A DNA stretch of 64,000 nucleotides from Gentiana macrophylla. Taxonomy: Eukaryota; Streptophyta; Magnoliopsida; Gentianales; Gentianaceae. The DNA lies in the NCBI GenBank assembly GCA_026214975.1, contig CM047809.1:29361977-29425976 (forward strand). Direction: 5' to 3'. A model generated the notes under the pieces. It was not told where the DNA came from, searched no databases, and saw only the letters and a program-made list of their open reading frames with translations. The position numbers and the translations under genes were made by a program. Positions 11,116 through 21,154 of this stretch are shown in pieces. Every line of letters starts with the position of its first letter. Within the stretch, counting starts at the first letter, position 1.

Positions 11116-12741
11116 TTAGATTTTAAAGCCAAGCCCACCTGCTTCCTTTGGCGCACATAGTTTACTCCACGCAATGTAATGCATTGTCCTTTTTTCCTCC
11201 GTATCTCCCCAATAAAAATCTCTGCAAATCTTCTCAAGCTGAGATATAATGGTTGCCGGTAATTTGATTGTCTGCATGGCGTAGAAAGGTTGTGAGGCTA
11301 GAGATGTTTGCATCAGAATGGCTCTACATGCACGAGATAGTGTATGAGATTTCCACGAAGCGAGTTTCCGTTTCATTTTATCCACTAGAAATGAGAATGT
11401 CGAAACTTTTAGTCTGTCTTGTAAAAGAGGCATCCCAAGGTAAGTCCCCAAGTCGGAGGTGTGTTGCATCTCAAGTGCTTGGCGAATAAGTTCTCGCTGA
11501 ATAGGACTGACATTTGACGACGTCTGGAATTGTGATTTTGTCACACTGATCTTCATACCCGAAATGTTACAGAAGTCTCCCAAAACCGCATCCATTACCA
11601 ACGCTTGGACCTCACTCGCTTCTCCAAACAGAAGCATATCATCCGCAAAAAATAAGTGAGAGAGCGGTGGACCATTTTTTGAGAGTTTAATCGGCTTCCA
11701 AAGACCCCCTGCTATCGCAGCTTCAATTTTTTGACTCAAGATTTGCATCACTAAAACAAATAGGTACGGAGCAATCGGATCATCCTGTCTTAGCCCACGT
11801 TTCGGTTTGAAGGATGGCAGCCGTTCCCCATTCCACAATAGGGACACCGAAGCCGATGTCATGCAGTGCATAATAAGCTCACAGAGCTTCTGATTGAACC
11901 CAGATGATATAAGAAGCTGATGGAGGAAACCCCAGTCAACAAGATCATAAGCTTTTTCTAGGTCTACCTTAACCATCATCACCCCCTGCTTCCCCTTCTT
12001 GTGCCGCATGTAATGCATGATTTCCTGTGCTAGAATAATATTTTCCGTTGTTCCTCTACCCGGAATAAAGGCTGCTTGAGTCTTGTCAACAAGTTTTTCA
12101 ATGACAAGACTCAAGCGATTACCTAAAATCTTGGTAATTATTTTAATTATGACATTTACTAAGGCAATCGGCCGGAAATGAGAGCTGACCTCTGGGTGAT
12201 CATTTTTGGGAATAAGTGAGATAACAATTTCGTTCATGCGAGCAGGAAAAGTCCCACTCTGGAAGGCCATGGAAACAAACTGGACAATTGATTCCCCCAC
12301 AATATCCCAACAACGTTTATAGAAGAGTGGTGGTAAACCATCCGGACCTGCAGCTTTGTACGATCCCATATCAAAAACAGCCGTTGCAATCTCGCTTTCA
12401 CACACTTCCCGATTCAAGAAACGCAATTCCGATTCATCAAGAGTGGGCAGCATTAAAGGTTGCCCCCTGTCAATAGTACCCGAGGTACTAGCATGGATAT
12501 TCATAAACTGTTGGTTAATAATAAGCTTTATTTCACTTTCATCATCTGTCCAAGTTCCATCATTTCTCTTGAGCATGCGGATTCGTGAGCGTTGCTTTCT
12601 AATTTGTGCAACTTTATGGTAATACCTAGTGTTTCTTTCCCCTTCCACGAACCATTGCAGTTGAGATTTTTGATGCCAAAACGACTCTTCCTGATCCAGC
12701 AGTTGGTTATATTCCTCAAGTAACTCTTTCTCAACATTCAT
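11116..12741 (-). pseudogene. LINE reverse transcriptase (ORF2, broken)
   Basis: A 541-codon frame with a complete non-LTR reverse transcriptase core. Landmarks in order: AAGPDGLPPLFYKRCW (near residues 131-146), FRPIALVN, FIPGRGTTENIILAQE, VDLEKAYD, GLRQDDPIAPYLF and the catalytic FFADDMLLF (near residue 360). The final SGMKIS and YLGMPL motifs are L1-typical. The real protein continued at both ends. Upstream a TAA separates it from the endonuclease; downstream a one-base frameshift after GGLGFK separates it from the zf-RVT part. The enzyme would copy its own RNA at a nicked chromosomal target. Confidence 0.92.
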
Positions 12742-12774
12742 TAAAAAATTTGATGGTCGCTTGCTATTAGCTCT

Positions 12775-13307
12775 TTAGACGCCATCTATGCGATTTAAAA
12801 TATTTTGCTTCCTGTAAAAGATGTTACCAAATACCTCTTTATTCCATATCATGGCAGCTTCCATGAAACAATTAATCCTCTTCAAGATATCACCATCTAT
12901 TATCTGCCAATTCAATGCCACAAAGTCAGAAAAATTGGTATGCTGCAACCAAGCATGCTGGAAGTACGGCCAGCTAGTTTTTTTATTCTGGCATGTATTC
13001 GGTATCAACGAGAGGAGAAGTGGACAGTGATCCGAATGCGTTCTCTGTTAGTGATTTATAGAGGCATTGGGAAAGAGGTCCAACCATTCACTCGAACACC
13101 AACCTTGATCTAAGCGTTCCAAAATCCTCCTGCCTTTGAACATAGGACCCTCCCAAGTGAATTGTGGCCCCTGAAATGCAATCTCGATCAACTGACAGTG
13201 TTGTGTAAAGTTACGAAGGCTTTCAACATTGATTCCCCCGACAACTCTGCCACCATGTTTGTCCTCTTGATTAATTACCTGATTAAAATCTCCGATAAGG
13301 CACCAAG
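12775..13307 (-). pseudogene. LINE endonuclease C-terminal part (ORF2, broken)
   Basis: The minus-strand reading begins at the truncation with GDFNQV, the conserved GDFN motif of apurinic-type LINE endonucleases. FTWEGP, LERLDQ and THSDHCPLLL follow, the last being the SDH active-site motif. An in-frame TAA lies just before THSDH (about 13050) and another at about 12775, so the reading is broken before it joins the reverse transcriptase. The N-terminal half of the domain is absent. Confidence 0.8.
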
Positions 13308-13322
13308 GCAGAGAGAGATTTT
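13308..13322. repeat. 15-bp LINE target-site duplication, right copy
   Basis: Exact copy of 10245-10259, abutting the truncated 5' end of the LINE. Confidence 0.85.
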
Positions 13323-13658
13323 CAATTTAGATAGAGAAAAGAGAGAGTCCGAGCACATATACTCTTTTTTTTTCAAGGATATATTATTCATTTTTTACCG
13401 TTCAAAACATAAAGAAAACACAGAAAACAAATATATAATCAGTGGTGAATCAGGAAAAAAAAAAAAAAAAAAAAAACTTCGGCGATTTCCCAGGATAATT
13501 TTTTTTTTCAACAAATTTCTTGTGATGCAATATTTATCATTTTAGGGGATCTATAGACCCCTCGAAGAACACACAAGTCTGCCTATGCAACTAGTCACGT
13601 TAAATTACAAAAACATATTATTAAAAAATAAAAGGTCCATAAATAATTGTATTTGTTA
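13323..13658. other. Non-coding DNA with homopolymer tracts
   Basis: CT/GA-rich sequence to about 13362 appears to continue the older LINE-like DNA left of 10245. T-runs at about 13363 and 13500 and an A-run at about 13457-13477 are retroposon-style tails. No gene seen. Confidence 0.35.
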
Positions 13659-13926
13659 CTCCTTCCATTTCAAAATAACAGATGCAGTTGTGAAATGTTT
13701 TGTTCTATTTTATATTGGGCAGTACAATTTTCAATACAACATTTATTGCGTTTTACTTGATTTACCCCTTATTTATTACGGTAGGTGATATAGAAAAGAA
13801 TGTCACATTAATTATATCCAAAGATATTTTAGTAATTTCATTATAAAAGTTAATGCATTAATTCATATCATTAATATGTGTGATTTTGGCAACTGCCTCA
13901 AATAAATTGAAACGGAGGTGACGGAG
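13659..13926. mobile_element. Stowaway-type MITE, 268 bp
   Basis: Begins CTCCTTCCATTTCAAAATAAC and ends GAAACGGAGGTGACGGAG, imperfect inverted termini of the Stowaway/Tc1-Mariner type. TA dinucleotides flank both sides (13657-13658 and 13927-13928), the target site of that superfamily. It has no coding capacity and an AT-rich interior. Confidence 0.7.
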
Positions 13927-14780
13927 TAAATATTGTGAGACTAAAATCTCACCTCAACTGTTAGTGTAAATTTTTTTCAAAAGAAAAACTATCTGTATTG
14001 ATTTGGTCTTTGGGTTCAAGTATAACAGACGTGGGAAATATTTGTGTGGTGTTTCTACACGTCTGGTATCATCGTGTGGTTTAATATAAACTACACAGTT
14101 TCATTTAGTATTTAAATTGTGTAATTCTGATCGTTTCATCCGTCAGTTCATCTCAAAATCTCCTCTCTACACAATTATTTCCAAACAAATATATCTAGTC
14201 TTTTGTTTTAAATGCACTGTTGAAATTTATCAGTTTAGAAAAACTATATTGTTCCCTCAAAAAGAAAGAAAAACTATATTGCTGATAGCCTAATATCTGA
14301 GCAAGTGTTTTTCTGACTTTTATTGAGTTTAAATTCAGTTGATCGAATCACGTTAATTTAGGTGTTCATCCCTAGCAATATCAATATACAACATACCCGA
14401 CATAAAATAAAAGATAAATAACAATAAGAATAAAAGTAGTCAAATTCATTTTTGGAGCAATAAATGAATGAAACTACATAAATGTGTCAGGGTGAGTCAG
14501 CTAATTGCCGCCCATCTTTGCCTGTAGTCTCACCACATGAATCCTCCAAGTGCCATATATATGTCCCGTGAATGGCAAAAAGATATTTCTTTATAGTAAA
14601 AAAATTTAAATATTCGTCGTGTTTTTTGGAATCTCTTGATTCCATGTACCTGGTTTCAAAAACTTACCCTCAAGCTAATCATTTTTCTTAGTACCATATC
14701 CATATTTACAATAGTTGGATATACTCTCTCCGTACAAAGTTCTTAGCTCAACTTTCCAAGCAAGTAGCAAAGTATTATCC
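13927..14780. other. AT-rich intergenic DNA, no gene seen
   Basis: No long open frame, RNA gene or terminal repeat could be recognised. Two short copies of AGAAAAACTATATTG at about 14237 and 14267 form a local duplication. Confidence 0.4.
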
Positions 14781-14898
14781 GACATGAGGTGAGGTTTATC
14801 CTAACGGGGAGTCAAGGGTTTGATCTCCGTTTGGGACGTGTGTGGTGTTATCCTTTCGTTTTCCAAAAAAAATAAAAATAAATAAATAAATAAAAATG
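14781..14898 (+). repeat. SINE-like tRNA-derived repeat
   Basis: Contains GGGTTTGATCTCC at about 14816-14828, close to the RNA polymerase III B-box, preceded by GAGTCAAG. It is followed by a short unique part ending TTTTCC and an A-rich AAATAAATAAATA tail. The A-box is weak. It could instead be a decayed tRNA-like fragment. Confidence 0.4.
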
Positions 14899-15002
14899 AA
14901 GAAGAGGTGAACGAAACAATAACAAATCTTTAATGTCACACAAATAATGAACTTATGCCCTCTCATGCCGACTAGGATGAACCTAGATAAGGTGTGGGCT
15001 TG

Positions 15003-15018
15003 ATTCTGATACCATGAT
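15003..15018 (-). other. tRNA-Met-type primer binding site remnant
   Basis: On the minus strand this reads TGGTATCAGAATCAAG, the classical initiator-Met primer binding site of plant LTR elements. It should mark the inner edge of a 5' LTR lying to the right (about 15019 onward), but no matching LTR end or gag was found. Confidence 0.4.
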
Positions 15019-15358
15019 ACAAATATAGACACAACAACATATTATGAAAACAGTGTCCTAAATATTGGGCTATTAACAATAGAGTTTATTTAACGTACAT
15101 AAACCTATCCGCCGCTCTGGCGATTTTCTCTGCTAGCATCACCGACAAGAAAAACAGTTTTTTTGTCACACTATTGTTTGTCACACAATAAAATATGTGT
15201 TGTTATATACTTATTTTTAGCCACGTTCAGCTATTAGCACACTTATTTTGTGAGTGTGGCAAAAGCTAGTGTAGCAATAGAGTGTTTTTTTTTTTTTGTA
15301 TTGGTACACTTTTCCTGCATCTCTCGCCGGTCGATTGTGGTGACTCCCTTCACTCCAA

Positions 15359-16001
15359 ATGAACGACTCCATCATGGAACCATCTGAGGAAGAAAGAGAT
15401 TTGTTGAACCAGTCGTGATTTAGAGGAATATCACTAGCTGCGAATGATTCCTCATCACCAGAGTGGACCTCCAGAAGTGGTGTTGATGTGGCCTCCGGTC
15501 GATATGCGGGTCCAGACATATGTATCGGTGATGAGGAAGATGGAAACGAGCTCGGTGCGTACACCGAAGTGATTGAGGATTTCTTCGGTTGGGAAGCGGT
15601 GAGACGAAGTCGTTATGCCCCTCAATGAATGCTTGGACTTATGGAGACCTTGAGGGAAGGCTCTAATTATCAAACTTCTTGGCGAATCCATCTCGTACAA
15701 GTATCTCTGTCAACGTTTGTCGGAAATTTGGAAAATGAGTGGTAGTATTGAGCTTACAGATCTGGAAAATGGGTATTATGTACCAAGATTTGCCCACAAG
15801 TATGATTATGAAAGAGCATGCACTTGAGGAAGATCCTTGGGTCATCCAAGGACACTACTTTTATGTCACCAAATGAGAGCCTTTCTTCCATCGCTTTGAA
15901 CACCAAATCAATTCTACTCTAGCTTGGATACGTTTCCCAATTGTTCCAATTGAAGTTTTCCACGAATCCGTTGTTCGGAGGCGGGGCAATATAATTGGAA
16001 A
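15359..16001 (+). pseudogene. LINE ORF1, DUF4283-type, first part
   Basis: Starting at an ATG at 15359, the plus strand encodes decayed DUF4283 sequence, the RNA-binding ORF1 of plant L1 elements. Recognisable blocks are IIKLLGESISYKYLCQRL, ELTDLENGYYVPRFAHKYDY, a PWVIQGHYFYVT block in a shifted frame, and STLAWIRFPIVPIEVFHES. At least three stops or frameshifts interrupt it. The reading stops at 16001 inside the GNIIG motif, exactly where a CACTA-like element begins, and resumes at 18438. Confidence 0.75.
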
Positions 16002-16009
16002 CACTAACC

Positions 16010-16042
<33 letters not shown>

Positions 16043-18437
16043 ATTGTGACAAACCACTGATAACAAATGTAAATTTGTCACAAAATGATAGCTACATGTG
16101 ACAAAAAATTCATGTTGTCATAAAAGGTGTATTTACTAGTGACAACAGGACAAAGTTCTCACAAAATGTTATAAAGTTTGTCATGACATTGCTGGCACGA
16201 GATTATTACATATTTTGTATAAGCCTTTTGTGACATTTCCACTTGTTATAAATGAAATATGCTTACCTTCCCATGAATCGGAAGAACCTTATATTTTCTA
16301 GGTCAATGGATATTCTTCCTCGTAGTCTGACTGTTCTATTTTGTGAAATGCAGTTGATTTTCAAGTAGAAGGATTTTGTGAATTTAGAAGCTGATTTTAT
16401 AGTCTTGGGATGAACATGTCAAAGGCAAGGCTCAACTTGAGGGTGGATATGATTTAATCCATCTTTGATTCTGTTCAAATATGTTCTATTAAAGTATTGA
16501 ATGCTTTATTAGTTTAATAGTTTATTACCTTTAAATATTATTATTATTATTACCATTAGGGACACTTTCAGACCTTATTTCATTGGGGGCATAATTCTTG
16601 TGGTAGTCTGCAACAAGCCATGGACATCTAGCTACACCCTGATATCCAGAGGGCCTTGAAATCTGTGTTACCTCTAGTTCCTATTTTTATTTGTTGGGAG
16701 CTTTGGAAAACCAGGAAAAGACTCTTTATGCGGATGTGACAATCACAGATGCCACTATTATCTTTGTTGTCCTTGACAATCTTAGGCTTTCTTGTGCTTC
16801 CCTCAAGTTGACTAGAAGATCTATGCAAGATGATCTTCTTATCCGAGATCTAGCATAATCCACGGGTTTGCCTCCATCACTACCTTGGCTTGCGATATGC
16901 CCGTGAAGTGGCGCTTCCACGAGATCAACGGTTATAAAATGAATTACGATGGCTCGGCTCTTGGTAATTCAATCATTGCGGGAGGCTTCATCATCAGAAA
17001 CCATTATGGACATGTTCTTATTGCAAAGTTATGAAGCTTATGGGGTCAATACCAACATGATGGCATAAATTCAAGCTCAGCTCTCTGGAATCCAACAGTG
17101 AATCCAACTCAACCTCCAAAATGTACTTTTGGAAACAGACTCTCAAATTTTGGTTAACATGGTCACAGGCACAACTCAAGCTCCCTGGAAATATGATCTG
17201 AAATTGAAAAATCAAGCACCTCATTGCGAACATCGATGCAGATTCAAAAGCATATCTTCGAGAAGCTAACTCTCCCGCAGATTGCACAGCAAAACAAGCC
17301 AATACTACTCAAAGCTCTTACATTTGTGCACGTCACCAACTAGAATGAGAAATTGGCTTCCTCATCAACCGGGATATCCTTCAACTCCCCATTATCAGAA
17401 CAAGAGCAAGATGATAAACCTTGGCAATGTACCTTTGGAAGCACCCTTCATAACTTTGAAGGGCGGTCTTTATCTTTGTACTGTCATTCATGCTGGTTTA
17501 CCATTGTATTTTGCTCTCTTTTGCTCCTGGGAACCTCTACTATTTGCAGGATTGGCTGTTATCATGCCCTTTCAGTTGAGCCTTCCAATCATGGCATCCA
17601 AAACTGGGAAAATGGTGCAAACAGGTCGTATCCCTCTTTTCTTGTTCCCTGGTTGTATACACTTTTTTGGTTGTTGCATCACCTTCAACAGCTATGCAGC
17701 TGGGATCAATTTTCCATGAGGAAAAATATCATAAGGATGTGGATTATTGCTTGGACCTGCTGCACCCTAGTTTGGAGCTGCTGCAAGAAAAGATACCTTT
17801 TTGGCCGGGGACCTTCCTTTTTTGTATTCTTGCAGTTGTACATGTCATATACTTTTTGGATCTTAGAGTTATTTTTCCAACACATTGGGGGCCATACTCT
17901 TTCCTTAGCACCCAGATTTTCCCTCCCTGGGTTTGACGGACTAAGGTTTTGAAGAGGTGGCGAACATGTGTTGATGACGCTATTTTTCTGGTGGTTAGTC
18001 AGGAGATGACACTTGTAAAACTTCAGTTTTTCTTCCTAATAATAATCTGAGTTTTACAACAAAACAAAACAAAAAAAATTATTATTATTATTACAAAATT
18101 ACTTTTAGTGACAAATTGCTCGTCATTTTAAAGTGTTAAAACAACAAATTAAAGAAGTCTTTTTTACCCTTTTGTGACAAACATAAACTTCTTATTCTTT
18201 CGTGACAAATAAATGGTCACCTAAGTGTTCCTCGGTGACAAATAAATGTTTGTGCAAAACATCCGGAATACTATTGTGACAGTTATTAAGGTTCGTCACA
18301 AAAAAAATATTTAGTGTCGCCACATATGCGACAATCGTCGCAATAAAAAATTTCATCGCAAAAGGCCTCCAATGACAAATTTCGCACATTTTTTGTGACA
18401 ATTTTATTTGTCACGAAAAGATCTATTTTGTGTACTG
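16002..18437. mobile_element. CACTA-like DNA element inserted in LINE ORF1, 2436 bp
   Basis: The left end is CACTAACCAAAA; the right end read inward is CAGTACACAAAA. These are imperfect inverted termini of CACTA type. Both flanks carry many short TGTGACA/TTTGTCAC subterminal repeats (16038-16260 and 18100-18425), as in CACTA transposons. A-rich bases flank both sides; an AAA duplication is possible. Removing the segment restores continuity of LINE ORF1. No transposase is visible, so it is non-autonomous. Inside lies a LINE RNase H fragment. Confidence 0.55.
16560..18085 (+). pseudogene. LINE fragment with RNase H domain inside the CACTA-like element
   Basis: From 16903 the frame reads VKWRFHEINGYKMNYDG, then SIIAGGFIIRNHYGHVL: the start of the RVT_3-type RNase H found in plant LINE-like ORFs (FNVDGS...GGIIRD pattern, first catalytic Asp present as NYDG). 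After a stop at about 17030, other frames give LLETDSQILVNMVTG (the DSQ motif) and REANSPADC near the C-terminus. It ends with an A-rich AACAAAACAAAACAAA tail at about 18058-18085. It is heavily decayed and 5'-truncated. Confidence 0.6.
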
Positions 18438-19126
18438 CAAAGTCATTAAGGTAGACACGGTTACTTTACGTAATGCAATCGCCAGAGTCTGTCTGGAACT
18501 CAATTTGGGCACCATCTCAAGCCTTCTCTACGCCTTAATAGAATAAATACATGGCTGAATACGAGGGCTTACAGTTGATTTGCTATGGCTAGCTATGGGA
18601 AATTCGGTCATCACATGGATTCATGCCCTGACAAACTCGTCGAATGTAAGCCTCATGATAACACATTTAATGTAATCCACAACCAAAGAACAAACAAGAT
18701 AAAGAAATCCTTTTGGCCCATGAATGATCGCACAAACAAGATAAAAAGAAATCCTTTAGACCAATGGCTAACCGAGATTAGACTGAGAGAATCCAGATTT
18801 GCGCAATGAGATCCATCAATAAGGACATGAATCAGGGTCATGATTTGATATTTAAATGATATGAAAGTTGAGGATACACATATTGAATTGGATGAGAATG
18901 TTGAAATCCTCAAGAAGAAAGCAAACTCGGTGCAATCTCATGTGGGACCGGCAACCACGGAAGAAATTTCCAAGAAAACAAATCGAACGGCTAATACAAA
19001 GAAAAATGACGCAACTCGTCTCGACAGACCCCACCCCATGTCTGAAAATCAAGTGAACACAGAAAAGAGAAGAATTGGCACCAAATCAATCATATATATC
19101 GAAAATGGTCCAAGAATCGAATACTA
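18438..19126 (+). pseudogene. LINE ORF1, second part with zinc knuckle
   Basis: Continues the DUF4283 protein after the CACTA-like insertion: VIKVDTVTLRNAIARVCLEL at the start, then a YGKFGHHMDSCP stretch (about 18595-18630), a zf-CCHC_4-type knuckle with its first Cys altered. The C-terminal polar tail runs to the stop at 19126 (MKVEDTHIELDENVEILKKK and following). The order matches plant LINE ORF1. Stops and frameshifts are present. Confidence 0.65.
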
Positions 19127-19589
19127 AAAGAGCTCTTTAACGAAGTGCAGATTGAACGATAGGGAACCTTTAATATAAGTGGGCAGTCCAAATTTCTCTC
19201 AAGGTCCGTCTCTTGAGCCGCCTGATGCCACAAAAAAAGCATGGAATGCATGGAAATACTTCCATACTTATAACTCTTTATGAAGGAGGAGGTCTTGAAG
19301 TAGAAGGCATTAACCCAACAATTCAAAAGGCATGGAATGCATTCCATACTTATATAGATTTTTGCACTTGAAAGATCATGGGAAGAAAATGCTAGAAGAG
19401 AAGTTGAAGTCAAGAAAAGACAGTAGAGCTAAAGTACCTAGAGAATATTTTGTATTTTACTTTTGTGCTTAGCTCTGTAGTAGCTGAAAACCATCAATTC
19501 TAATAAGAAAGCTTCAAAGATTTTGCTCTTATTTGGTTTTATCTTTTTTCTTAGTTGTTGAGGTATTGGCATCATCAAAAAAAGGGGGA
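19127..19589 (+). other. 3' end of a SIRE-type Copia internal region
   Basis: Non-coding sequence that ends in GGCATCATCAAAAAAAGGGGGAAA (19569-19589), the polypurine tract arrangement typical of SIRE/Maximus Copia elements just before the 3' LTR. No pol sequence is retained. Confidence 0.5.
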
Positions 19590-20132
19590 AATGTGAAATG
19601 TTTAGGTTTTGATGATGAGGTCCAGACTAACTGTTATAGATTCAAGCAAAAAAGATGTCTAGAATTGTATGTAGTATGTATAGGTCTTACTAGAGTTTAA
19701 TATTGTATCGGTTAATAAGACAAACAATGTAATAGTAAGTTGATAGGATATCTATAAACTAGGGTTAGGTTTTAGAAAAAATCATTAAAGTCTAGGATCC
19801 TAAGAGATTACAACACCCTTAACCACTATAAACATTGTGTTTTTATTTCAAGCACTTTAATCTCTGCATTTACTTTTCAATATCAATTTGTATGTTGCTT
19901 GGTTACAAAGACACAACACAATACATAGAATCGTTGACTTCAAACACTTAGCACATCCAATTTAAGAACAACAGCTTTAAAGGCTTTATATATCCATTTG
20001 CATAAAACACAATTAAGTGAGCTAAGTTAGCGACATACCAATTCAAATTAGCTTTCAAAAACTCTTTAAAAGTCTCCATTTTATTCAACCCCTTCTTTAA
20101 ACTTGATCTTAACATTTCCAATGGACATACTA
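19590..20132 (+). mobile_element. SIRE-type Copia 3' LTR, internally shortened
   Basis: Begins after the polypurine tract with TGTGAAATGTTTAGG, then TTTTGATGATGAGGTCC, and ends near TTCCAATGGAC. Its last about 330 bp (from 19795) match the ends of the units at 20133-21154 and 24386-25437. Compared with those units it lacks the middle portion, so it is an internally deleted LTR. Confidence 0.55.
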
Positions 20133-21154
20133 TGCATAATTTTAGTCATATTATAGATCTACGGAAAAGGATTGGTGCACCGTCTTTAATAAAGAATGTT
20201 CAGGGAATAATCAGGCATATCTTAAAAATGGTCATTTGAATTCAAATTTGGAACATTGAATATGTGCCTATAAATAGTAGACTTAGCAACCAGAAAAACG
20301 AACCAAGTAATATTGCAATTTTAGCAATTAAGATACACATATGAGTTCTTCAAATTCTATGAAATATTCTAAGGCATTCATTACAAGATCACGAAACTTC
20401 AAATGATGCAATTCATCAAGATCAATCTAGTATTCAATGCTCAAAGATAGATCTACTAAACTTATATATACATCAAAAATCAAAGCTCAACCAGAATCTA
20501 AGGATTCAAATCACAACTTTGTTTTACAAAGTCTTGGAGCAGTGAAACACAGTTGATTTGTGAAGAAATGTGGTCATCTGAATCAGGGGATCTAAGAAGG
20601 AGCTGATTTTTTGTCGTGGAGTTATTGAAGAGGCAATCCTACCCTCGAATGAATAGTAGAACAACTTCCGTGAAGCAGTACAGACAACCGTGAATAACTG
20701 ATTGCTCAGATTGTGAATCTGAGCTGAGATTAACCAAGGACAATCATCTCATAATCTATTGTATCTGTGTAACCAAAGAGCAATAGTGGATTACCTCCAA
20801 CATCATATGAGAAGAGTGGACTAAAGGATTACATCACCCTTAACCACTATAAACCTTGTGTTTTTATTTAGCACTTTACTTTCTGCATTTACTTTTTAGT
20901 ATCTATTTGTCTGTTGCTTGCTTACCAATACACAACACAATACATAGCACTGTTGAGTTATGAAACACTTAGCACATCCATTTTAAGAACAACGGTTTTA
21001 AAAGGCTATATATATCCGCTGCATAAACAACGCTAAGCTAAGTTAAGTCAGCATACTTACGAATTTAGCTAAGTTTTCAATAACTCTTTAAGAGTATCAA
21101 TTTTATTCAACCCCCTTATCTAAACTTGATCTTAACCTTTCCAATGGACCAACA
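20133..21154 (+). repeat. About 1.02-kb LTR-derived tandem unit (copy B)
   Basis: A head-to-tail repeat of SIRE-type LTR sequence. It begins near CTATGCATAATTTTAG, contains AGGATTGGTGCACCGTC, and ends CCAATGGACCAACA. It matches copy C (24386-25437) throughout. Its last five bases, CAACA, are the target duplication of the Gypsy-type solo LTR that follows. Confidence 0.65.

Larger units (their letters stand above)
10256..13307 (-). mobile_element. 5'-truncated L1-type LINE, about 3.05 kb
   Basis: A non-LTR retrotransposon on the minus strand. From 13307 leftward it holds the end of the endonuclease domain, reverse transcriptase, and a zf-RVT zinc-binding domain, then a T-run (A-tail on minus). 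It is framed by a perfect 15-bp duplication. ORF1 and the endonuclease N-terminus are missing, the usual product of incomplete reverse transcription. Several in-frame stops and a frameshift show that it is inactive. Confidence 0.9.

Noticed and set aside
12288..13113. Plus-strand frames over the LINE
   Set aside because: They are antisense to the reverse transcriptase and endonuclease and have no domain.
15217..15845. Minus-strand frames of 60-115 codons
   Set aside because: They are shadows of the plus-strand DUF4283 LINE ORF1, which has recognisable motifs.
17353..17952. Plus-strand 199-codon frame with hydrophobic stretches
   Set aside because: It lies in the 3' part of a decayed LINE fragment; overlapping frames in all phases and high T content explain the hydrophobicity. 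No transmembrane family is recognised.
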